Part shown: piece by piece, positions 1 through 6,596 of the stretch | Layout: each line of letters starts with the position of its first letter | Position numbering within the stretch: the first letter of the stretch is position 1 | From: JBBRLA01 sp038231615 | Lineage (GTDB): Bacteria; Myxococcota_A; Polyangia; Palsa-1104; JAEUJZ01 | Length of the DNA: 6,596 nucleotides | Assembly (NCBI GenBank): GCA_038231615.1 | Contig: JBBRLA010000499.1 | Location: forward strand, 1-6,596 | Reading direction: 5' to 3' | Program-made: the position numbers and the translations under genes | Notes under the pieces: model-generated | What the model was told of the DNA's origin: nothing | What the model saw: only the letters and a program-made list of their open reading frames with translations | Database searches by the model: none

Positions 1-17
1 ACGGCTAAAGTCGGGCC

Positions 18-1049
18 ATGTCGCTTCCCGAACCCGCCCCCTGCCCGCGGCCAGGTCCCGTTCCTGAAAGGACGGGCGCGGCCCTGGGTCAGGTGCTCGT
101 GCCCCTCTTCGCGGCGCTCTGCCTTCTGCCCCAGGTGTCCGCCGGGATGGCCTTGCTCCTGGGGCTCTTTCTGGCCCTCTCCGTCGGCAACCCCTACCTG
201 CTCCTCACCAGGAAGCTGACCCACCGGCTGCTGACCCTTTCGGTCGTCGGCCTGGGGGCCGGCATGGACCTGCGGGTGGTCGCGCATGCCGGGGCCCATG
301 GGCTGGCCTACACGTTCGCCGGCATCGTCCTGTGCCTCTTTTTGGGCCACCTTCTGGCCCGGGCTTTGGGGGTCGAACGCAACATCGGTCTCCTCATCAC
401 CGCTGGCACTGCCATCTGCGGCGGCAGCGCCATCGCCGCGGTGGCCCCCGTCCTGCGCGCCAAAGAACATGAAATCTCCGTGGCCCTGGGCACGGTCTTC
501 CTGCTCAACGCGGTGGCGCTCTTCCTGTTTCCCCTCATCGGGCATGCCCTGTCCCTGGACCCGGCGCGCTTCGGCCTGTGGGCCGCCGTGGCCATTCACG
601 ACACCAGCTCGGTGGTCGGCGCTGCCCTGCGCTACGGCCCCGGCGCTCTTCAGATCGCCACCCCGGTCAAGCTGGCGCGGGCCCTGTGGATCGTCCCGCT
701 GGCGGCGGGGCTTTCCTACCTGGTCAACCGCCGGGAGCGGGCGGACCCGAACCCCTCCGCCGATCTCGCGGGCCCAGGGAAACCTGCCGCCCGGCGTCCG
801 TGGTTCATCCTCGGCTTTGTCCTCTGCGCCGCTTTTTTCACTTACGCCCCGGGCCTTTTCCCCGCCGGACAGATTGTCGCCAGGGTGGCCCGGCAAACGC
901 TGGTGCTGACCCTCTTCCTCATCGGCGCCAACCTAACCAGGGGGGCGCTACGCGCCGTGGGGCCGCGGGCCCTTGTGCTGGGGGTCCTGCTCTGGCTGAT
1001 GATGGGGGGGCTCAGCCTGCTGGCCATCTATTTCCGGGTGATGGCCTGA
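18..1049 (+). CDS. UPF0324 / YeiH-family inner-membrane transporter (putative sulfate-exporter family)
   Basis: A 343-residue, very hydrophobic protein with about ten predicted membrane segments, full length for the UPF0324 (YeiH/YadS) family. Family landmarks are in order: VGLGAGMDL near residue 78, GTAICGGSAIAAVAPV near 130, the VALGTVFLLNAVALFLFP helix, then AIHDTSSVVGAALRYG near 193 and a KLARALWIVPLA helix. A polar loop (about 238-260) precedes the last helices, which end in FLIGANLTRGALRAVG and LLWLMMGG. Databases name the family 'putative sulfate exporter'; the true substrate is not established. The ATG at 18 is used because it gives family length and precedes the first helix; there is no clear Shine-Dalgarno in the 17 bases visible upstream. 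The last 55 bases of its 3' end occur again, degraded, at 1627-1690, so the present C-terminus may have been rebuilt by recombination. No co-transcribed partner is visible in the window. Confidence 0.9.
   Translation: MSLPEPAPCPRPGPVPERTGAALGQVLVPLFAALCLLPQVSAGMALLLGLFLALSVGNPYLLLTRKLTHRLLTLSVVGLGAGMDLRVVAHAGAHGLAYTFAGIVLCLFLGHLLARALGVERNIGLLITAGTAICGGSAIAAVAPVLRAKEHEISVALGTVFLLNAVALFLFPLIGHALSLDPARFGLWAAVAIHDTSSVVGAALRYGPGALQIATPVKLARALWIVPLAAGLSYLVNRRERADPNPSADLAGPGKPAARRPWFILGFVLCAAFFTYAPGLFPAGQIVARVARQTLVLTLFLIGANLTRGALRAVGPRALVLGVLLWLMMGGLSLLAIYFRVMA
985..1039 (+). repeat. Direct repeat copy A: 3' end of the UPF0324 gene
   Basis: This is the intact copy of a segment repeated at 1627-1690. 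The first 26 bases (985-1010, ending in seven Gs) are identical in both copies. The following part, encoding LSLLAIYFRV here, is recognisable in copy B with a few substitutions and one short insertion. In copy A the frame stays open to the transporter's TGA stop at 1047-1049. The two copies bracket the HNH remnant at 1059-1609. Confidence 0.85.
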
Positions 1050-1058
1050 GCCGAGAGA

Positions 1059-1430
1059 TCAGTCGAAAAGATCGGCGAAGTGCTGCGCCAGTCTGGCTCG
1101 ATGCAGTCCGCCGCGAATGAGCATGGTCTATTTGATGGCCGGCACCGGGGTCGAGGAGACCTCCATCAGGATAGGTCCGAGGTCGGCCGCCGTTACAGGG
1201 CCGGCAGGACGGGAAGAGATTGGTCCATTCAAAAGTCAGGCATTCGAATTCGGCCTGATTCTTCGGCTTCCGATGATCGATCTCCATTGAGCCGAGGAGC
1301 AGAGGCCCTCGCACAGGTAGCACTTCCCGAGGAAGTCGACGTGAAGCTGCCTCCTCACGTCCGTCCCGCCGTAGCTTTTCTTTCGCGCGAGGCTTGTTGG
1401 CGGCGGACTCGAACGGATCACATCGATCAT
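1059..1430 (-). pseudogene. HNH endonuclease remnant, frameshifted and damaged at the 3' end
   Basis: Read on the minus strand from the ATG at 1430, the first frame gives MIDVIRSSPPPTSLARKK and then a CxxC pair in GKCYLCEG. The frame must then shift near 1304-1310 (about one base missing in the GAGGGCC run) to continue as SMEIDHRKPKN, TNLFPSCRPCNGG and YPDGGLLDPGAG. Together these carry the first CxxC, the catalytic D-H of IDH, the middle N and the second CxxC-N of an HNH/zinc-ribbon nuclease. The closest type I recognise is the HNH protein encoded beside AAA ATPases in defence loci (PtuB-like or retron/Septu-type); that placement is from memory. Recognisable similarity ends near 1138. Another frame from about 1122 to a TGA at 1059 could be a shifted C-terminal tail, but this is uncertain. 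The gene is unlikely to make an active protein unless the frameshift is a sequencing error. It lies between the two copies of the transporter 3' end. Confidence 0.72.
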
Positions 1431-1609
1431 GGCACCGGCCCCTCCATCGAGGATGCGGCATCGGGCAGCTCTTCAAGCTGAAGCCGTGCCCAGACCTCCA
1501 TGGCGAGGGTGTGTGATGTGGCGGCGAGCGTCTCCGCAAGATCGGTGATGTTGCGACAACGATCCAGCTTGATTCTGGTCAGAAAAGCCACGAATGATAG
1601 GTTGCACAC
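1427..1609 (-). pseudogene. Short ORF, likely 3' fragment of a partner gene upstream of the HNH gene
   Basis: A 60-codon reading frame whose TGA stop overlaps the HNH start codon as ATGA (1427-1430), the arrangement expected of translationally coupled genes. The only initiator that gives this length is a GTG at 1609 with no obvious Shine-Dalgarno. The frame stays open further upstream into repeat copy B, so it looks like the tail of a longer gene cut off at the repeat rather than a free-standing gene. The residues (for example DRCRNITDLAETLAATSHTL, then EVWARLQLEEL) are amphipathic and helical. I do not recognise the family. HNH genes of this type often follow an AAA ATPase, so a truncated ATPase C-terminus is one possibility. 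That is inference from gene order only. Confidence 0.4.
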
Positions 1610-1626
1610 CTTAGCGGCGGGCGCAA

Positions 1627-1690
1627 TCCTGCTCTGGCTGATGATGGGGGGGACTCAGCCGACTCAGCTTGCTGGCCATTTATTTCAGGG
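1627..1690 (+). repeat. Direct repeat copy B: degraded second copy of the transporter 3' end
   Basis: Bases 1627-1652 are identical to 985-1010. Beyond this, copy B has an extra A and a small internal duplication (ACTCAGCCG followed by ACTCAGCTT). It then resumes the copy A pattern as TTGCTGGCCAT, TATTTC, GGGT with scattered substitutions (C to T, C to A). After correcting the insertion it would encode a variant of the LSLLAIYFRV tail of the UPF0324 protein. Apart from this repeat and the inverted-repeat element at 1718-1873, I see no gene or clear signal from 1610 to 1891. Confidence 0.82.
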
Positions 1691-1717
1691 TCACGTCGAT
1701 AAAGAGTCATTTCAGGA

Positions 1718-1873
1718 AGAAGCACATGGCCGGAGCAGATTTTGGCGCTCCCCACGGCTTCGCATTCGCTCAGCCGCGTGGGCCCATTCCGCAGCGACCG
1801 AGGGAGCGTACTACTGTACGTGACCGAAGGGAGTGAGGAGGTACGCCAAAATCTGCCCGGTCCAGGTGCTTCT
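1718..1873. mobile_element. MITE-like or REP/BIME-like element with 30-bp terminal inverted repeats
   Basis: The left arm 1718-1747 and the reverse complement of the right arm 1844-1873 match at 26 of 30 positions by eye. The 13 innermost bases (GCAGATTTTGGCG) and the 8 outermost (AGAAGCAC) are identical. The 96-bp core codes for nothing convincing. It holds a hairpin (1751-1759 pairing with 1772-1782, CCCACGGCT against AGCCGCGTGGG with a 2-base bulge), a small hairpin around GTACTACTGTAC, and a near-direct repeat GACCGAGGGAGCG / GACCGAAGGGAGTG. It ends 18 bp past the stop codon of the minus-strand regulator, so it could also serve as that gene's terminator. No convincing target-site duplication is visible. 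Whether it is a mobile MITE, a palindromic intergenic repeat or a plain terminator cannot be decided from one copy. Confidence 0.6.
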
Positions 1874-1891
1874 GTTTATTTAAGGGGCCCT

Positions 1892-3364
<1,473 letters not shown>

Positions 3365-4176
3365 CGGACTCTGTGGGGAGGCCGGGCGACGGCATCAGGC
3401 GACGCCGGCAGTGACCTGCGCGCTCGGTCGCGGCCTGAGTGCGGGGATGCTCCTGGCCACCTTGACCCAAGGCGGGGAGCGGGTCACCCTCCAGTTTTCC
3501 GGGGATGGGCCGGTGCGGGGCCTCACCGTGGACGCCTACGACAGCGGCGACGTGCGGGGCTACCCGACAGTGCCGGGGGCTTGGCCCGAGCGCAGCATGG
3601 CCGGGCGGCAGCGCCTGCAGGGCCTTTTGGGTGACGGAATCGTCAACATCCTGCGCGACATCGGCCTGAGCGAGCGATACCAGGGGCAGGTCAGCCTTGC
3701 CAACGGCGAGATCGACGAGGACATCGAGGCCTATCTGCGCCGCTCGGAGCAGGTCCCCTCGGCCCTTTCGTGCGAGGTGGTGATGGACCAGGCCGGGGCG
3801 GTGCTGGCGGCGGGGGGCTTGCTGGCGCAGGTCATGCCCGGCGGCCACGAGGACCGCATCTGGACCTTGCAGCAGGCGCTGCGGAGCGGCGGCCTGTATG
3901 AGGCGCTGAAGGAAGCGGGTGCGGACGCGACCCCCGCCGGCCTCATGCACGCCCTTCTGCCCGATCTGGAAATCGAGCTACAGGACCACCACGAGCTGCG
4001 CTTCCAGTGCCGCTGCTCAAAAGAACGCATCGAGGGCATGCTCACCACCCTGGGCCTGGTGGATCTGGACGAGATGATCGCCGAGGGGTTTGCCGAGATC
4101 ACTTGCAACTACTGTAACCAGACCTATCACGTCATGGCGGAGACCCTCTCGCGCATTCGCGAGAGGAACAGCCCGC

Positions 4177-4192
4177 GGGAGAACAACTGATG
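4177..4192 (+). promoter_or_regulatory. Ribosome-binding site and TGATG coupling site of psuG
   Basis: GGGAG at 4177-4181 lies 8 bases before the ATG at 4190. That ATG shares its A with the TGA stop of hslO. This supports 4190 as the psuG start over the in-frame ATG at 4217, which has no Shine-Dalgarno, and suggests translational coupling of the two genes. Confidence 0.65.
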
Positions 4193-5203
4193 CACGTGGG
4201 CCCAGACCAAGCTTCCATGCCCAGTCCAAAGGAAAGCCGGCGGGCCGCGGCCTCCGGCGCCCCCGGCTACCTCCTGGTCTCGGACGAGGTGCGCGAGGCG
4301 GTGGCCGCGGGACGGCCGACGGTGGCGCTGGAGTCGACCATCCTGGCCCACGGCCTGCCTTGGCCGGACAACCTGGAGGTGGCCCAGGCCGCGGAGGCGA
4401 CCATCCGCGCCGCCGGTGGGGTACCGGCGACGGTGGCGGTGATCGAGGGACGGCTGCGGGTGGGGATGGACCCGGCGTCGCTTTTGCGCATCGCCCGGGG
4501 CGGCTTCGTCAAGGCCGGGATCGCCGACCTGGGGCCCCTCATCGCCAGCCACGGGGACGGGGCGACCACGGTGTCGGCGACGGCCTTCGCCGCGGCGCGG
4601 GCCGGGGTCCTGGTCTTCGCCACCGGCGGCATCGGCGGGGTCCACCGCGGCGAGGCCAACGACGTGTCCTGTGACCTGACGGTGCTGGGCAGCGAGCGGA
4701 TCGTGGTGGTGTCGGCGGGGGCCAAGGCGATCCTCGACCTGCCGCGGACCATGGAGCACCTGGAGACGTTGGGCGTGCCGGTGATCGGCTATGGCACCAG
4801 CGAACTCCCCGCGTTTTACACCAGAAAGAGCGGCCTTCCCCTGGAGCATCGGGTAAACTCCCCCGGGGAAGCGGCGGCGCTGATCATCGCGCACTTCGGC
4901 CTGGGGGTGTGCCGGGCGGTGCTCATCGCCAACCCGATCCCCGAGGGCGATGCCATGGACGATCAGCTCATGGAGCGGGCGCTCTCGGCGGCGTTGAGCA
5001 CGGCGGCGGAAGGCAAGGTCCACGGCAAGCAGCTCACGCCCTTCCTGCTGGCGGCGGTGGCGCGGGAGACCGGCAAGCAGAGCGTGCGTGCGAACCGGGC
5101 GCTGCTCTTGAACAACGCCCGGGTGGCCGCCGAGATCGCCCGGGCCCTTTCGGAGGACCCGGCCTTTCGCGAGCTTTGGCCGTGGCCCAGAAACGCATCC
5201 TGA
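4190..5203 (+). CDS. psuG: Pseudouridine-5'-phosphate glycosidase
   Basis: PsuG reversibly splits pseudouridine 5'-phosphate into uracil and ribose 5-phosphate, breaking the C-C glycosidic bond in a Mn-dependent reaction. The family motifs are all present: VALESTILAHG (E48, the expected catalytic glutamate), IARGGFVKAG (K108), TTVSAT, the FATGGIGGVHRG loop (H152), the DVSCDL segment expected to bind metal (D158/D162), SAGAKAILDLP (K179, the expected Schiff-base lysine), GVPVIGYGT, PAFYTRKSG and ANPIP. It is 337 residues, slightly longer than usual because of about 25 N-terminal residues of low complexity before YLLVSDEV. It starts inside the hslO stop codon and its last 22 bp overlap the pseudouridine synthase gene. 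The kinase PsuK, which makes its substrate from pseudouridine and is commonly adjacent or fused, is not in this window. Confidence 0.94.
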   Translation: MHVGPDQASMPSPKESRRAAASGAPGYLLVSDEVREAVAAGRPTVALESTILAHGLPWPDNLEVAQAAEATIRAAGGVPATVAVIEGRLRVGMDPASLLRIARGGFVKAGIADLGPLIASHGDGATTVSATAFAAARAGVLVFATGGIGGVHRGEANDVSCDLTVLGSERIVVVSAGAKAILDLPRTMEHLETLGVPVIGYGTSELPAFYTRKSGLPLEHRVNSPGEAAALIIAHFGLGVCRAVLIANPIPEGDAMDDQLMERALSAALSTAAEGKVHGKQLTPFLLAAVARETGKQSVRANRALLLNNARVAAEIARALSEDPAFRELWPWPRNAS

Positions 5204-6102
5204 CGGTCAGCCGGGACGACCCGCGGCACCTTTTGCCTCTGCTCCGCGCCCGCCTGGGGGCCTCGGAGGAGGCGGCGCTCTCATGGCTGCACACCGGCGC
5301 GGTGTATCTGGGGGCGGCGCGCTGCCGGGACCCGCTGGCCGCGGTCTCGCCCGGAGGGCGGGTGACGGTGCATGTGCCAGAACCGGGGCCCAAGCCAGAG
5401 CCAAAGCTAGAGCTAGAGCCAGAGCCAAAGCCAAAGATCGACCTGGCGCCTCGGATCATCGAGCAAGACGCCGACGTGCTGGTGGTGGACAAGCCGGCGG
5501 GCCTTCTGACGCAGCCGGGGCCGACGGGTGGGATGTCGCTTCTCCTGTGGCTGGAGCAGCAGCAGCAAGGAGAACCACCCTACCTGATCCATCGGCTGGA
5601 CCGCGAGGTCTCTGGGCTTCTGGTGCTAGCGCGGCGCAAGGAAGCGTGCGCGCCGCTGCAACGGGCCCTGTCGGAAGGCACCCTCCGTCGGCGCTACCTG
5701 GCGGTAGTGCGAGGCCGTCCGGCGGAAGACGAAGGGCGCATCGAGCTGCGCATCGGCAGCCACAAAAGGGACCGCCGGCTGCGCGCGGCCCTGCCGAAGG
5801 AGGCGCCGGGAGGGCTGGCGGCCACCACTTTGTATCGGGTCGAGCGCAGGCTGCCCGCCGCGCCGCAAGACGATGGCGCAGAGGAGCGCACCCTCCTTTC
5901 CCTGGAACTGCTGACCGGGCGGACCCACCAGATCCGCGTGCACCTGGCCGCCCTGGGGCTGGCCATCGTGGGGGACTCGTTCTATGGCGGCGGGGCGGGG
6001 CCCCGGTTGCTGCTGCACGCCGCCTTTCTGCGCTTTCCGCACCCGCGCACGGGCATCCTCCGGGAGCACCATGTGCCTCCCGGGCCCGCCTTCGGCCTCT
6101 AA
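5182..6102 (+). CDS. RluA-family RNA pseudouridine synthase
   Basis: A 306-residue RNA pseudouridine synthase of the RluA/RluD superfamily. An S4-like RNA-binding domain (about 1-66, with LTVSRDDPRHLLPLLRARL and GGRVTV) is followed by a Pro/Lys/Glu linker (67-88) and then the catalytic domain. That contains VVDKPAGLLT (102-111), the HRLDREVSGLLVLAR catalytic loop with Asp140, KRDRRLRAAL and the RTHQIRVHLAALGL motif near the C-terminus, all intact. It modifies uridine in rRNA or tRNA; the exact site cannot be read from sequence. No ATG lies near the N-terminus. GTG 5182 is chosen because it starts just before the S4-like domain, and it overlaps psuG by 22 bp, implying coupled translation. The reading frame extends upstream inside psuG, but that part has no domain similarity. 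A short Gln run (QQQQ, 126-129) interrupts the region before the catalytic loop. Confidence 0.9.
   Translation: MAQKRILTVSRDDPRHLLPLLRARLGASEEAALSWLHTGAVYLGAARCRDPLAAVSPGGRVTVHVPEPGPKPEPKLELEPEPKPKIDLAPRIIEQDADVLVVDKPAGLLTQPGPTGGMSLLLWLEQQQQGEPPYLIHRLDREVSGLLVLARRKEACAPLQRALSEGTLRRRYLAVVRGRPAEDEGRIELRIGSHKRDRRLRAALPKEAPGGLAATTLYRVERRLPAAPQDDGAEERTLLSLELLTGRTHQIRVHLAALGLAIVGDSFYGGGAGPRLLLHAAFLRFPHPRTGILREHHVPPGPAFGL
5389..5436 (+). repeat. In-frame hexanucleotide repeat (CCA/CTA-GAG/AAG), eight units
   Basis: Eight codon pairs of the form CC(A/C) or CTA followed by GAG or AAG encode a Pro/Leu-Glu/Lys linker between the S4-like and catalytic domains of the pseudouridine synthase. Two consecutive units use the CTA leucine codon, rare in this GC-rich gene. 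Unit loss or gain changes length by two residues and keeps frame, so the tract is a candidate for copy-number variation between strains. Confidence 0.85.
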
Positions 6103-6135
6103 TTGTCCGCCGATGAACTTCCTGCATTGTAGCGC

Positions 6136-6276
6136 TCAATAATACCTTGCAGCAGCCTCAAGCTCAAAGCCGTCGAGTGTCATCTTGCGGACCCGCTTCA
6201 GTTTGACTGCCTGCTCCAGCGTGACTGATTCGGGGAGAGCGTCGACAGCCTGGTGGAGCGATTGCTTGATCGACAT
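6136..6276 (-). CDS. Small hypothetical ORF, possibly an antitoxin-like remnant
   Basis: From the ATG at 6276 the minus strand reads 46 residues beginning MSIKQSLHQAVDALPESVTL and ending in ELEAAARYY. The first part resembles, in pattern only, the helical N-termini of small antitoxin-type proteins (a 'x-L-H-x-x-V-D-x-L-P-E' segment). I cannot assign a family, and the second half does not continue that pattern. An in-frame ATG at 6393 would extend it to 85 residues, with the start codon on the CATG shared with the divergent gene. No clear Shine-Dalgarno precedes either ATG. It may be a truncated gene or a chance ORF. The rest of 6103-6391 shows only an imperfect palindrome (ATTG-T-AGCGCT-CAAT, 6126-6140). 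Confidence 0.3.
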   Translation of the reverse strand: MSIKQSLHQAVDALPESVTLEQAVKLKRVRKMTLDGFELEAAARYY

Positions 6277-6355
6277 GATGTGACGACGATAATGCACCAT
6301 CGCGGCAACCGCGCTGGCCCGCGGATGCACAATCACCTGAGCGATATCGCCCGAG

Positions 6356-6384
6356 TTGCGCCGGCCGAAGAATCGGCCTAGAAT
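6356..6384 (+). promoter_or_regulatory. Predicted promoter with a perfect palindrome in the spacer
   Basis: TTGCGC (6356-6361) and TAGAAT (6379-6384, five of six matches to the -10 consensus) are separated by exactly 17 bases. That spacer is almost completely filled by the inverted repeat GGCCGA-AGAA-TCGGCC (6363-6378). A dimeric repressor bound there would block RNA polymerase. The -10 box ends 7 bases before the ATG at 6392, which predicts transcription starting at or next to the start codon, so the mRNA would be leaderless. The -35 match is weak (three of six). The promoter is predicted by eye only. Confidence 0.5.
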
Positions 6385-6391
6385 TTTTGTC

Positions 6392-6596
6392 ATGCAGACG
6401 CAACAGGTACCATCGGAGACATTGCCGGGACCTCAGGACTTGGTTGGCACGTTCAGACGATTCGGTCCATTTGGACCTGCTTACAAGATTACCGGTGTCC
6501 TCGAACTCTTGAAAGACGGCGAAGCCCTCTTGCAGGCTGAGGTCGTAGAGACCGGAGAGATGATCCAGCGCCGGTACTCCTTTACCTTACAGGATC
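6392..6596 (+). CDS. DUF5397-like small protein, 3' end outside the window
   Basis: The reading frame from ATG 6392 stays open for 68 codons to the window edge: MQTQQVPSETLPGPQ, then DLVGTFRRFGPFGPAYKITG and an ETGEMIQRRYSF segment. The LVGTxRRFGPFGPAYxxxG core followed by a VVETGE segment matches my memory of the DUF5397 family, small uncharacterised bacterial proteins of roughly 70-80 residues, so little is probably missing. The function is unknown. The small size, the accessory-looking, less GC-biased surroundings and an apparently autoregulation-ready palindromic promoter would suit a toxin-antitoxin or other two-gene addiction-type module, but this is inference. No Shine-Dalgarno is present before the ATG. 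The start codon shares the CATG tetranucleotide with a divergent minus-strand ATG. Confidence 0.6.
   Translation, partial: MQTQQVPSETLPGPQDLVGTFRRFGPFGPAYKITGVLELLKDGEALLQAEVVETGEMIQRRYSFTLQD

Noticed and set aside
409..426. TGGCAC followed by a GC pair, similar to a sigma-54 promoter
   Set aside because: It lies inside the transporter gene, the -12 part does not match TTGC, and it faces no gene start.
1080..1481. A 133-codon plus-strand frame across the HNH remnant
   Set aside because: The HNH zinc-ribbon motifs are on the opposite strand, and the plus-strand translation has no recognisable feature.
4127..5023. A 298-codon minus-strand open frame opposite psuG
   Set aside because: It is His/Arg/Gly-rich with no recognisable motif, while the opposite strand encodes a complete PsuG.
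5456..6139. A minus-strand open frame opposite the pseudouridine synthase
   Set aside because: It is an Ala/Arg/Pro-rich shadow of a gene with an intact catalytic loop.

Overview
The window is GC-rich bacterial DNA, densely packed except for one degraded stretch. No ribosomal RNA or other taxonomic marker is present. The GC bias, a sigma-54 activator with an FHA domain, an Hsp33 of the 'R-H-Q-x-x-P-x-x-x-x-A-L-G-R' type and a DUF5397-like small gene fit a high-GC proteobacterium in the broad sense (gammaproteobacterial sulfur oxidisers or a Desulfobacterota/Myxococcota relative). I cannot fix the lineage from the sequence alone.

Layout. Positions 18-1049 (+) encode a UPF0324 (YeiH-like) inner-membrane transporter. 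From 1050 to 1891 there is no intact gene. This stretch holds, on the minus strand, a frameshifted HNH endonuclease gene preceded by a short ORF that overlaps it in ATGA fashion. The remnant is bracketed by two copies of the transporter's 3' end (985-1039 and 1627-1690). After it comes a 156-bp element with 30-bp terminal inverted repeats (1718-1873). Positions 1892-3364 (-) encode an FHA / AAA+ sigma-54 activator / Fis-type HTH regulator. Divergent to it, and overlapping or abutting its 5' end, a three-gene plus-strand operon begins: hslO (Hsp33, 3282-4190), psuG (pseudouridine-5'-phosphate glycosidase, 4190-5203, TGATG-coupled) and an RluA-family RNA pseudouridine synthase (5182-6102, overlapping psuG by 22 bp). 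The right end (6103-6596) looks accessory. It has a weak small minus-strand ORF and the start of a DUF5397-like gene (6392 to the window end), whose predicted promoter has a perfect palindrome filling the -35/-10 spacer and no room for a leader.

How the genes relate. The operon joins a redox-activated chaperone to an enzyme that makes pseudouridine in RNA and an enzyme that handles free pseudouridine-5'-phosphate. The usual partner kinase PsuK is absent from the window. The most unusual parts are the HNH remnant between duplicated transporter ends, probably a decayed defence-type cassette, and the compact palindromic promoter of the DUF5397-like gene. I did not find a complete, clearly new system in this window.
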